From: Photobacterium kagoshimensis | Lineage (GTDB): Bacteria > Pseudomonadota > Gammaproteobacteria > Enterobacterales > Vibrionaceae | Direction of reading: 5' to 3' | Length of the DNA stretch: 64,000 nucleotides | NCBI RefSeq assembly: GCF_050337045.1 | Contig: NZ_JAKJSO010000017.1 | Location: forward strand, 1 to 64,000 | In this document: positions 17,417 through 25,793 of the stretch, one piece after another | Numbering within the stretch: position 1 is the first letter of the stretch | How the letters are laid out: every line of letters starts with the position of its first letter | The notes under the pieces: generated by a model | The model's database searches: none | The model's input: only the letters and a program-made list of their open reading frames with translations | Told to the model about the DNA's origin: nothing | Translations under genes and position numbers: made by a program

Positions 17417-18134
17417 ATTAGTACTTGTTACTGGAGGAACCCGAGGCTTAGGACTTGCTATTGTAAAGCAGTTACTGACGATGGATTTCCGAGTTGTAGC
17501 AACAGGACGACAGTTAACGGGGGAGCTCGAAGCTTTGCTTGAGGGCTACCCACAGCAGTTATATTTTGAAGCTTTTGATCTGAGTAAAACAGATGAAATT
17601 AAGTACTTCATTTCATCTGTTGTAAAAGAGCATGGGCGGCTCTATGGGTTAGTGAATAATGCCGCGCTTGGCTACGATGGGGTATTAGCAACAATGCATG
17701 AGACTCAAATCGGTGAGCTGATTAAAGTTAATGTAGAGGCGCCAATCCTATTAGCCAAATATGCGAGCCGTAGTATGTTGATCAATCAAACTGGGCGGAT
17801 AGTTAATATTTCATCGATTATTGCCAATACGGGGTTTAATGGCCTATCTGTATATGGTGCGACGAAATCTGCACTGAATGGACTAACCAAATCTTTGGCT
17901 CGTGAATTAGGGAAGGCCAATATCACGGTAAATTGTGTTGCCCCAGGTTATATGTCGACAGATATGACCTCTGATTTACAAGGTGATAAGTTAGCGACGA
18001 TTGTACGCCGTAGCCCAATGAAAAAGTTAGTGACGCCCCAAGAAGTGTCAACTAGTGTTACATTTTTACTCAGTGAAGGGGCTAGCGCGATAACTGGAAC
18101 GACGTTAACAATAGATGCTGGGAGTACAGCGTAA
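17409..18134 (+). CDS. SDR-family oxidoreductase (FabG-like 3-oxoacyl-ACP reductase)
   Basis: A 241-residue classical short-chain dehydrogenase. It has the cofactor motif TGGTRGLG (8-15), NNAA (83-86), Ser136, and the catalytic pair Tyr149 and Lys153 in YGATK. Overall it resembles 3-oxoacyl-ACP reductase. Between an ACP-ligase pair and an acyltransferase, a role in reducing a ketoacyl-ACP to a hydroxyacyl-ACP is plausible; reduction of a keto-sugar is the alternative. I chose the ATG at 17409 (MSKLVLVTGG), which overlaps the ligase end. Upstream in-frame codons extend into the ligase gene without family support. Confidence 0.87.
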   Translation: MSKLVLVTGGTRGLGLAIVKQLLTMDFRVVATGRQLTGELEALLEGYPQQLYFEAFDLSKTDEIKYFISSVVKEHGRLYGLVNNAALGYDGVLATMHETQIGELIKVNVEAPILLAKYASRSMLINQTGRIVNISSIIANTGFNGLSVYGATKSALNGLTKSLARELGKANITVNCVAPGYMSTDMTSDLQGDKLATIVRRSPMKKLVTPQEVSTSVTFLLSEGASAITGTTLTIDAGSTA

Positions 18135-19126
18135 TGGCGGTCAAATTTGAGATTTGTGCCGCTGAGCGGGTCGAACAGTTAATTGCATTTATTGATTGCC
18201 ACTGGAAAAAAGATCATATCTTTGTTCGTGACCGCGAGTTATTTGATTGGCAACATAAGTCGGGTAACCACTATAATTTTGTGTTAGCACTTCAAGATGA
18301 AGAGATCATCGCGATTTTAGGCTTTATTCCAACATCTCAGTTTTCGCCTGCATTGGCGGTCCATCGTCAGGCTTGGTTAGCGATTTGGAAAGTTAGAGAG
18401 GATGTTAAATATCCAGGGTTAGGGCTGTTGATACTCAAGTTTTTGATAAAACAGTATGAACTAGCCACAGTTTGCTCACTGGGTTTGAGTCAGGCGGTAA
18501 TCCCCATTTATAAAGCGCTTAAATATGAAGTGGGTCAACTTAACCATTATGTTTTTTTCCATCCTTCTCGCACTGATTTTACATTGGTAACACCCCCTTC
18601 GAATTATCAAGTCCCCTCGTTATCCGTTGATTTTCAGATCCGTAAAGTTGTTGATCTTGCGGGTATACAAGAGGCGGAATCACTCTTTGATCGCCAACCG
18701 ATGAAAGATGCTATTTATATTTTAAATCGTTACATACACCACCCTCGTTATTGCTACCAAGTCTTAGCCGTGTATGAAAAATCGCAAGTCATTTCCCTGA
18801 TTGTGTATCGCGAAATCATTCATAATGGAGCTAAGCTTGCGCGCATAGTGGATGTGCAGGGTGAGAGTGTTTTAACTGAAAAATATAACAGCGTGATTGC
18901 GCAATGGCTTGAACGAGAAGATCTTGAATATATTGATATTGTCTCTAATTTAGAAATAGAGGCTGGTTCTGGATTTAGGCATAATGTGGACGATAACTTT
19001 GTTGTACCTAACTATTTTGAACCGTTCGAGATGAAAAATATTACTATCGATTATGCTTATAAATCAGCGACAGCAAATGTCAGTATTTTCCGCGGTGACT
19101 CAGATCAAGATAGGCCAAACCTATGA
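18134..19126 (+). CDS. Acyltransferase-like (GNAT-fold) protein, polysaccharide-associated
   Basis: A 330-residue soluble protein without signal peptide or membrane segment. The first 160 residues look like a GNAT N-acyltransferase fold, with LALQDEEIIAILGF and a PGLGLLILKFL stretch in the acyl-donor position. The C-terminus ends FRGDSDQDRPN, a signature I associate with uncharacterised proteins of surface polysaccharide clusters. The likely role is transfer of the ACP-bound acyl group to an amino sugar, which is inference. It starts with a one-base overlap (TAATG) with the reductase and overlaps the deacetylase by 4 bases (ATGA). Confidence 0.6.
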   Translation: MAVKFEICAAERVEQLIAFIDCHWKKDHIFVRDRELFDWQHKSGNHYNFVLALQDEEIIAILGFIPTSQFSPALAVHRQAWLAIWKVREDVKYPGLGLLILKFLIKQYELATVCSLGLSQAVIPIYKALKYEVGQLNHYVFFHPSRTDFTLVTPPSNYQVPSLSVDFQIRKVVDLAGIQEAESLFDRQPMKDAIYILNRYIHHPRYCYQVLAVYEKSQVISLIVYREIIHNGAKLARIVDVQGESVLTEKYNSVIAQWLEREDLEYIDIVSNLEIEAGSGFRHNVDDNFVVPNYFEPFEMKNITIDYAYKSATANVSIFRGDSDQDRPNL

Positions 19127-20085
19127 ATAAACTTACTGTTGTTATGTACCATTACGTACGGCGAATCAAACAGTCTCGCTATCCAGGTATTAAAGGTTTG
19201 GAGCTGGATGATTTTATCGCGCAGTTACGCTTTTTTAAGCAAAACTATCAAGTTGTGACTATGGAGCAGGTATTAGCGGCTAAACGAGGGAGTGGAACGC
19301 TACCTAACGATGCCTTGTTACTGACTTTTGATGATGGTTATGTCGAACATTTCACACATGTTTATCCGATCCTTAAAGCAATGAATATGCAGGGGTCATT
19401 TTATGTACCAGCAAAAACGGTATTGGAACATAAAATACTCGACGTTAATAAGCTCCACTTTATTTTGGCGTCAGGGGCGGAACATACAGCCTTACTCGCG
19501 ACGCTTAAAGCCGATTTAGCATATTACCAGCAGTCTTATAATTTGGCAGAATACGACGACTATTATACTGAGTATGCAGTAGCCAACAGGTTTGACTCTG
19601 GAGACGTTATTTTTATTAAACGGATGTTGCAGCATGTCTTGCCGGAAGCATTACGATTAATCATTGTCGATAAATTGTTTGTACAGCATGTTGGTGTCGA
19701 TGAAGCGACTTTTGCTCAAGAGTTGTATATGGATAAGCATCAGCTTGCTGAATTGATTCGGGGGGGAATGCATATTGGTTGCCATGGCTATGATCATTAT
19801 TGGTGGGATAAATTAACCAGCAGCGAGTTGGATGATGAACTGAGTCAGTCTAAACAATTTTTGGCATCTCTAGGCTGTAACATGAATCAGTGGACAGCTT
19901 GTTACCCGTACGGTTCATCGAGTGAATCGGTAGTTAAAGCACTTAGTGAACAAGGTTGCCAACTGGCATTTACTACAGAAGTAAATATCGCCCATGTTAT
20001 GGATGCAACCTGCTACTTGCTACCGCGGTTAGATACCAATGACTTCCCGCCAAAGAGTGATAACTACCTTAAATTTATCGATTAA
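19123..20085 (+). CDS. NodB-type polysaccharide deacetylase
   Basis: A carbohydrate esterase family 4-like protein of 320 residues. Motif 1 is TFDDG (68-72), with the catalytic-base and metal-ligand aspartates. The metal-binding histidines are His221 and His225 in CHGYDH, and CYPYG (260-264) is the third motif. About 110 residues without familiar motifs lie between motifs 1 and 2. No signal peptide is visible, so it probably acts in the cytoplasm on a nucleotide- or lipid-linked sugar rather than on cell wall. It is the last gene of the five-gene operon. Removing an N-acetyl group so that the neighbouring acyltransferase can attach another acyl group is a coherent but untested idea. Confidence 0.8.
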   Translation: MNKLTVVMYHYVRRIKQSRYPGIKGLELDDFIAQLRFFKQNYQVVTMEQVLAAKRGSGTLPNDALLLTFDDGYVEHFTHVYPILKAMNMQGSFYVPAKTVLEHKILDVNKLHFILASGAEHTALLATLKADLAYYQQSYNLAEYDDYYTEYAVANRFDSGDVIFIKRMLQHVLPEALRLIIVDKLFVQHVGVDEATFAQELYMDKHQLAELIRGGMHIGCHGYDHYWWDKLTSSELDDELSQSKQFLASLGCNMNQWTACYPYGSSSESVVKALSEQGCQLAFTTEVNIAHVMDATCYLLPRLDTNDFPPKSDNYLKFID

Positions 20086-20115
20086 GCGTCGAATAAAGCT
20101 GGGTTTTACGCTAAT

Positions 20116-21003
20116 TTAAACCGCTAAAGGACTGGCTTTCTCTTTAATAAAATCAATAAATAGCTTGGTTTTAACGTGATTGTAATCCAGCTTAGGATAA
20201 TAAGCATAAGCCGTACCTGTTGCCTGTTTTAGTTCGGGTAAAACAGGTACCAGCAAGCCTTTTCCTAGTTCACGTTTAATGGTGTTTTCACCCGTAAGGA
20301 TGATCCCCATTCCGGCGACAGCTGCTGCCACTAATGCTTCGGGATTTTGAGTCGTAAAATTACCGCGTAAGCGAAGCTGGATGTCATTCTCAAACATATG
20401 CACTTGCTCATGCCCATAGACGCCAAACAACAGGCAGTTATGTTGAGTCAGTTGTTCTGCGGTTTCAATGAGTGGCTTACTCGCTAAGTATGATGGCGCA
20501 GCATAGAAACACGGCTGGAAATTAAAGAGCTTGGTGGCGATGTAACTTGATGAGTTAAAGTCAGTCAGTTCACGGGTGATAAATACATCCAAATTCAAAT
20601 CAGGCAACTGACCCGCTGTAATGGTATGCAGCTCCACCTGAATGTTCGGATAGCGCTCCATAAACTCGGCAAGATAGTGCACTAGCACACGGCTTCCCGT
20701 CGCAAGTGGTGCGCCAATGCGAAGCACGCCACTGACTTCGCCATAGGCCGATGTTGTTTCAGCGAGCATCTGGTGCCAGTCATCTAATAACCGAGTACTT
20801 CTCTGGTAAAACAATTCCCCTGCATCCGTCACGGTTAAGCTGCGTGTCGTGCGCTTTAATAGCTGGACGCCTAGCTGTTTTTCTAGCCACGATAAGCGTT
20901 TTGATAGCGCCGAACTTGATGTGTTGAGCTGGGTTGCCGCTTGTGCGAGTGAGCCTTGGTCAACCACAGTCACGAAACTTTTTGTGCAGGTAATCCAATC
21001 CAT
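20116..21003 (-). CDS. LysR-family transcriptional regulator
   Basis: A 295-residue regulator with an N-terminal winged helix-turn-helix (about residues 1-60, including GSLAQAATQLNTSSSALSKR) and a C-terminal periplasmic-binding-protein-like effector domain. It is closest in style to the CrgA/AaeR-like group of LysR proteins (RTTRSLTVTDAG motif). It is convergent with the acyl-modification operon and divergent from csrD across 196 bases. Its targets are unknown; regulation of the adjacent operon is possible but not shown. No strong terminator is visible in the 30 bases between the convergent genes. Confidence 0.9.
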   Translation of the reverse strand: MDWITCTKSFVTVVDQGSLAQAATQLNTSSSALSKRLSWLEKQLGVQLLKRTTRSLTVTDAGELFYQRSTRLLDDWHQMLAETTSAYGEVSGVLRIGAPLATGSRVLVHYLAEFMERYPNIQVELHTITAGQLPDLNLDVFITRELTDFNSSSYIATKLFNFQPCFYAAPSYLASKPLIETAEQLTQHNCLLFGVYGHEQVHMFENDIQLRLRGNFTTQNPEALVAAAVAGMGIILTGENTIKRELGKGLLVPVLPELKQATGTAYAYYPKLDYNHVKTKLFIDFIKEKASPLAV

Positions 21004-21199
21004 AAAAATCCAGTGATGAAAGGTACGAAATCGCAGAGTAGTAGTTCACATTAGATGTGGAACAAGTGATAATCATTACAAATAGGCAACATTAACGATC
21101 ATAACAGTCGTATATGAAGGTGGCACACTGTTTTCGATACTTGTCGGGTGGCGCATTGTAATCATTTAGTAACCCTTTATATTTTATTCAGAACATTAT

Positions 21200-23152
21200 G
21201 TGAAGCAGGAAGTTATGAGAAAAGCCTCAGGGATGAAGTTGACCAATCGACTGGTTACTTTTGTCACACTTATTGTGATTTGTGCCATCTTCGTCATCTT
21301 TATTGGCGGTGCATTGAGTTTTCGTAAATTAGGGCAAGATTACCTGACACATTACCTTGATGGTGTGGTTGCAGTGATAGATCAAGAGCTGGCCGATCCT
21401 CAAGGTTCACAAGGATTATCTCGTTGGTTGCCTAAGTTATTGAAAGCCAGCAATGTGGTGGAGCTTGAAGTCGGTAGTGATGCTGGTGTGATTTATTCTT
21501 TCCGTGGCCTGCAAAAAATCCAAGACCCGAATATCCTCCACCTTGGGCACTACCAGTTAGAACATAATCCTGGTTTTTATATTGAACTAAAATCTTTACC
21601 GCCATACACCGAATTCACCTATTCGATTGGTGCGATGTCATCCATTAGTTTAGCTATCGTAATGATTATTATGGGCTTGGTATGGGGAATGAATTGGCTT
21701 CGCTTGCAGCTGCATGGTTCGGAATTGCTGGAACACCGAGGCCGGATGATCTTGGCGGGACGCGTGGCTGATTATGAGGTTGGTGATGATAAAGAGTGGC
21801 CAGCCACTGCGAGTCTAGCACTTGATCAAATGATTGCAGAATTGAAAGATGCTCGCCAAGAGCGGAGTCGTTTCGATACCTTTATTCGTACTCATACGTT
21901 TCTTGACCAATTAACAGGTGCGGCAAATCGGGTGTTATTTGATAGTCGATTACAGTCGGTAGTACAAGATCAGGAAACTCACGGTGCTGTGATTTTGATT
22001 CGTATTGCGGATTGGGATGAGTTATTAGCCGACCAAGGAAAAGAGACGGCTGATGAGCTGGTTCGTGATGTGGGGGTGATCCTGTCTAACTTGATCCAGC
22101 GTTATCCTGATACTGTATTATCCCGATACTTTGACGCTGAATTTGCCATCATGTTACCTCAGCAGTCAGTGAAAGAAGTGCGCTTGTTTACCAACCAAAT
22201 GCTAAATGCACTAGAGCGGCTGCTGCCGCCAGCACCATTAGAGCCTGATAATTGGTGCCACATTGGTATGACATCTTTCGTAAGTGGTGAACGACGCGGG
22301 CGGATCATGGATGAGGCCGATATGGCCCTTCGAAGTGCGCAATTGCAAGGTTCAAATAACTGGTTTGCATTTAAGAAAGAGCAACAAGCGGAAGATGCCA
22401 GGGGCAGTGTCCGTTGGCGAACACTGCTGGATGCCGTTTTGAATGCGCATGCTATTTTACTTCATCAACAACCTGTGATTAGTGCAAGTGATGGCCGTGT
22501 TTTACATCGCGAGTTGCTGGCTCGAATTAAAGATGAAAATGGCATTCAAATTAAAGCCTCGCGATTTTTACCTGCGGTTGAGCAAGTCGGTTTTACTATT
22601 CGAATGGATAAACAGGTGGTTAGCCAAGCCCTTGTCACACTGAAGCGAATGCCATCAAGCGAAGCCCTCTCGGTTAACCTCAACGTGACCTCCTTATTGG
22701 ATCGCAATTTTGTTCGTTGGTTACGCGATGAATTATTGCAAACGCCTCGTACCGTGTTGAACCGTTTGTTATTTGAAGTGACAGAGGGCACGTTAGTTAA
22801 ACATTTAGATGCAATGCGACCGATAGCGCGAATGATTGTGGGCTTAGGCTGTAAATTAGTGGTTGATCAGGCTGGCCGTACCATTGTCAGCACCCATTAT
22901 ATTAAAGATATTAATGTGGATTATATTAAGCTACATCGTAGTTTGGTACGTGAGATTAATTTGCGGCAAGAAAATCAACTTTTTGTGCGTTCCATGCTAG
23001 GTGCCTGTGGTGATAGCCGAGCCGAGGTTATTGCCGTTGGGGTTGAGAATGACAAAGAGTGGAGTGTGTTGAAATCATTAGGGGTGCATGCTGGGCAAGG
23101 GCGTTATTTTGCTCCAGAGGTGAGCTTGGAAAAGCAGTGGGTTTCTGATTAA
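21200..23152 (+). CDS. csrD: CsrD-like regulator with degenerate GGDEF and EAL domains (MshH)
   Basis: An inner-membrane regulator of about 650 residues. Two transmembrane helices (about 15-40 and 145-165) flank a periplasmic region, followed by HAMP-like, GGDEF and EAL domains. Both catalytic motifs are decayed: RYFDAEFAIM replaces the GGDEF signature and ELLARI replaces EAL. This matches E. coli CsrD, which directs turnover of CsrB/CsrC small RNAs rather than making or degrading c-di-GMP. In Vibrio the gene heads the MSHA locus and is called mshH. The start is uncertain: GTG 21200, ATG 21215 and ATG 21233 are all possible, and none has an ideal ribosome site. Confidence 0.9.
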   Translation: MKQEVMRKASGMKLTNRLVTFVTLIVICAIFVIFIGGALSFRKLGQDYLTHYLDGVVAVIDQELADPQGSQGLSRWLPKLLKASNVVELEVGSDAGVIYSFRGLQKIQDPNILHLGHYQLEHNPGFYIELKSLPPYTEFTYSIGAMSSISLAIVMIIMGLVWGMNWLRLQLHGSELLEHRGRMILAGRVADYEVGDDKEWPATASLALDQMIAELKDARQERSRFDTFIRTHTFLDQLTGAANRVLFDSRLQSVVQDQETHGAVILIRIADWDELLADQGKETADELVRDVGVILSNLIQRYPDTVLSRYFDAEFAIMLPQQSVKEVRLFTNQMLNALERLLPPAPLEPDNWCHIGMTSFVSGERRGRIMDEADMALRSAQLQGSNNWFAFKKEQQAEDARGSVRWRTLLDAVLNAHAILLHQQPVISASDGRVLHRELLARIKDENGIQIKASRFLPAVEQVGFTIRMDKQVVSQALVTLKRMPSSEALSVNLNVTSLLDRNFVRWLRDELLQTPRTVLNRLLFEVTEGTLVKHLDAMRPIARMIVGLGCKLVVDQAGRTIVSTHYIKDINVDYIKLHRSLVREINLRQENQLFVRSMLGACGDSRAEVIAVGVENDKEWSVLKSLGVHAGQGRYFAPEVSLEKQWVSD

Positions 23153-23303
23153 AAAAGAAACTGATTATGTATTTTATAAATATGATAAAAAGAGATCACA
23201 TAACATACTTATTGTGAATAATTTAGGGTAAAATAGTCAAACTATTGACGTGGTGGAATAATCTACTAGTTGTATTGCTGAATTGCCGTCGAATTGGAAA
23301 GCC

Positions 23304-24791
23304 ATGAAAACTCACTCTTTTTTCAGTCGTTTTATAAAAAGCAAAAAGCAGAGTCCTGTTATTAGTCTGGCTGTGTTTCCAGAATCGATTACGTTAGTCT
23401 TTGAATCACAATCATTATGGGTGGTTGATAATCATGATGCGACCAATAATGTTCAACGCGAATCAGCGATTCAAACGTTATTAACGAAGCATCAATTGGT
23501 TGGTTGCCAAGTTAAGTTGGTGATAGGCCACGGCTTATATCAATCACTGCTAATAGAAAAGCCAGAAATCCCACCCGACGAATTACCTACTGCTTTACCC
23601 TTCTTGATCAAAGATTTGGTCAATGAGTCACCGATGGAGTTGGTGGCAGATGGTTTCTCTGCACCTTTAAAAGATCGTTTGCAAGTTTTTGCCGCAGGGC
23701 GAAAAACACTCGAACCCTTAATTAAAGCGGTGGCGAAAGCGGGGAGTGAAGTTGCTTCTATTTCAACTGAAGAAGTGCAATGGGGCGCGTTAACCTCGCC
23801 CACGATGAGTCAACTTATCTTACATCGCCGTGAAAGTTCAGGCTTACAACTAACGGCTTTTAAACAGCAAGTCATGTGTTTTCAACGCCAGCTGCGTGGC
23901 GTGAGTTTCCCTTTAATGGCGGATGGTGCGAGTGAGCAACAAGTAGCTTTACAGCTAGATAGCCTCGCACTTGAATTGCAACGCTCGTTAGATTTTTTAA
24001 GTGCACAGCTGCGTGATAATCCAATCTCTCAATTGTTGATATCGTGTGATGGCGAGGATGATTCTGCATTGGCACAGGCATTGAGTGATCGTTTGAGTGT
24101 AAAAGTGATCGCGATAGTACCGCCGTCTGACACTCTACTTTCTAATGCTTCTCGGATTGCATGGGCTGCTCGAACGGCCATTCAAGCGGCAAACCTTGAT
24201 CTTTATACCGATAGCTTAAAACCCCAAACGCAGTTGCTGACGCTACGCAATGTGATGGCGAGTTGGCTAATTGGTATTATTTTGATGGCAACATTTTTTG
24301 GCTGGCAACAATGGCAAGGCTATGTTGTTGAACAGAGGTTAGCCGCTGAACAAAGCCGACTCTCGTTAAAACAAGGTGAAATCAATCGTTTAAAAACAGC
24401 GTTGTCGCAACACTTACCAAGCGAAGTGAAAGTGGAGTTAGCGGATAACCTAGAACAGCATGTTGCAACTCAACAGGCCACGCTAAATGCTATTGAGGGG
24501 CACGATAGTAGCCTACGAGTAGGGTTTGCGGGCATGTTACAAGAGTTATCAGATGCGGCAAATGGTGATATATCACTGAGCCATATTCATGCTACGGGTT
24601 TATCGCTTGATTTAGCTGGTGTTGCACGCAGTCCTGAATCGGTACCGAGTTGGATTCAAGCATTTAAAGAATATGACCACCTAATGGACCGTCGCTTTCA
24701 AGTGATGTCATTAGGGCGCAATGACAACAATGTGGTGACATTTAAGTTGCAAGCACAGCGCGTGAATAAAGTGGTAGGAGAAGAAAAATGA
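23304..24791 (+). CDS. mshI: MSHA biogenesis protein MshI
   Basis: First gene of the MSHA assembly block, 495 residues. The N-terminal 300 residues resemble the actin-like PilM fold. One transmembrane helix (about residues 320-345, ASWLIGIILMATFFGW) and a periplasmic PilN-like coiled region follow, so it looks like a PilM-PilN fusion of the inner-membrane alignment complex. I chose the ATG at 23304 (GGAAAG just upstream); a TTG at 23283 would add 7 residues. The stop overlaps mshJ (ATGATGA). The 150 bases after csrD probably hold its promoter, but I found no convincing hexamer pair. Confidence 0.9.
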   Translation: MKTHSFFSRFIKSKKQSPVISLAVFPESITLVFESQSLWVVDNHDATNNVQRESAIQTLLTKHQLVGCQVKLVIGHGLYQSLLIEKPEIPPDELPTALPFLIKDLVNESPMELVADGFSAPLKDRLQVFAAGRKTLEPLIKAVAKAGSEVASISTEEVQWGALTSPTMSQLILHRRESSGLQLTAFKQQVMCFQRQLRGVSFPLMADGASEQQVALQLDSLALELQRSLDFLSAQLRDNPISQLLISCDGEDDSALAQALSDRLSVKVIAIVPPSDTLLSNASRIAWAARTAIQAANLDLYTDSLKPQTQLLTLRNVMASWLIGIILMATFFGWQQWQGYVVEQRLAAEQSRLSLKQGEINRLKTALSQHLPSEVKVELADNLEQHVATQQATLNAIEGHDSSLRVGFAGMLQELSDAANGDISLSHIHATGLSLDLAGVARSPESVPSWIQAFKEYDHLMDRRFQVMSLGRNDNNVVTFKLQAQRVNKVVGEEK

Positions 24792-25426
24792 TGAATCTAT
24801 GGCATCAACTATCTGACCGCTTTGATGAACTCAGCCAACGCGAGCAGGTGTTAATCTTTGTTTCTGGTTGGATTGCGTTGCTGTTTGTGGGGTATTTAGT
24901 ATTTATAGAACCACAAATGAAGTTGTTATCCAGCACTCGTCTCGCTGTGATTAACACGAGCAATCAGTTGATCAACAGTGAAAATCAAGTACTGGTCATG
25001 GAACGTAAGCTCAAGGACGATCCTGATGCTGAAGTCGATCAGCGTATTGCGCACCTTAGAGTGCAAAATCGTCAACTCAATCAGCAGCTAGAAGGGCGTG
25101 TGGGGAGCTTAGTCACTCCGATGCAAATGTCGACCTTGATGGAAGATGTGTTGCGCCGCAGCGATCGCTTGAAATTAGTCAGCTTACACTCTCAACCGCC
25201 AGCGCAACTGCTCAGTGGTGAAGATGAAGGTTATTACATCCACCCAGTACGATTGCGTTTACGTGGCCGATATTTTGATGTCGTTAATTACTTACAACAA
25301 CTTGAAGCCTTGCCCGTGAAGTATTACTGGCAGAGTTTCGATTATCAGGTCAATACATACCCGTGGGCGGACATCCAATTGGATGTGTATACCTTAGGTG
25401 AAAGTAAGGACTTTATTGGTGGCTAA
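24788..25426 (+). CDS. mshJ: MSHA biogenesis protein MshJ (PilO-like)
   Basis: A 212-residue bitopic inner-membrane protein. A short cytoplasmic N-terminus is followed by a transmembrane helix (about 23-41, LIFVSGWIALLFVGYLVF), a coiled-coil stretch and a small periplasmic ferredoxin-like domain, the layout of PilO/GspM. It should partner MshI and MshK in linking the inner-membrane platform to the secretin. It starts at ATG 24788, overlapping the mshI stop by 4 bases; a second ATG follows at once at 24791. Confidence 0.88.
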   Translation: MMNLWHQLSDRFDELSQREQVLIFVSGWIALLFVGYLVFIEPQMKLLSSTRLAVINTSNQLINSENQVLVMERKLKDDPDAEVDQRIAHLRVQNRQLNQQLEGRVGSLVTPMQMSTLMEDVLRRSDRLKLVSLHSQPPAQLLSGEDEGYYIHPVRLRLRGRYFDVVNYLQQLEALPVKYYWQSFDYQVNTYPWADIQLDVYTLGESKDFIGG

Positions 25427-25778
25427 TTACTTGGTAGTTAATAAATCGGTTTTGAAACAGGTTTTCATTATCTCACTAGGGTTAAGCATGCTAACGAGCA
25501 ATGTTGTGCATGCTAACCAAGATCCGACAGCACCACTTGGTTGGCAAGCACCCGCGAAAAAGCACACCACAACACGTACTCGCTTACCACAGCTGCAAGG
25601 TATTCTTTGTGATGAAACTAGCGTTTGTACTGCCATTTTGAATAACAAGGTGGTGAGTTTAGGTGGGCGCGTTAGTGGGTACACCTTATCGTCGATACAA
25701 GATGAAAGCGTCATGATTCGTCGCGGCAGTAAACAGTGGCGATTGGAAATGTTCGCTGAAAATATAAAAACAGATTAA
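25419..25778 (+). CDS. mshK: MSHA biogenesis protein MshK (PilP-like)
   Basis: A small exported protein of about 119 residues, probably the PilP-like link between the alignment complex and the secretin MshL. A hydrophobic export segment (VFIISLGLSMLTSNVVHA) precedes a proline-rich linker and a C-terminal beta domain (LPQLQGILCDETSVCTAILN). The start is unclear. GTG 25419 lies 8 bases after TAAGGA and overlaps the mshJ stop; TTG 25416 or an upstream GTG at 25398 are alternatives. Confidence 0.82.
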   Translation: MANYLVVNKSVLKQVFIISLGLSMLTSNVVHANQDPTAPLGWQAPAKKHTTTRTRLPQLQGILCDETSVCTAILNNKVVSLGGRVSGYTLSSIQDESVMIRRGSKQWRLEMFAENIKTD

Positions 25779-25793
25779 GGGTGAGTAGTTAAG

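Noticed and set aside
23153..23303. A CRP site and promoter in front of mshI (TCACA at about 23196 and TGTGA at 23214)
   Set aside because: The half-sites are in the wrong orientation for CRP (TGTGA must come first), and no hexamer pair has acceptable spacing.
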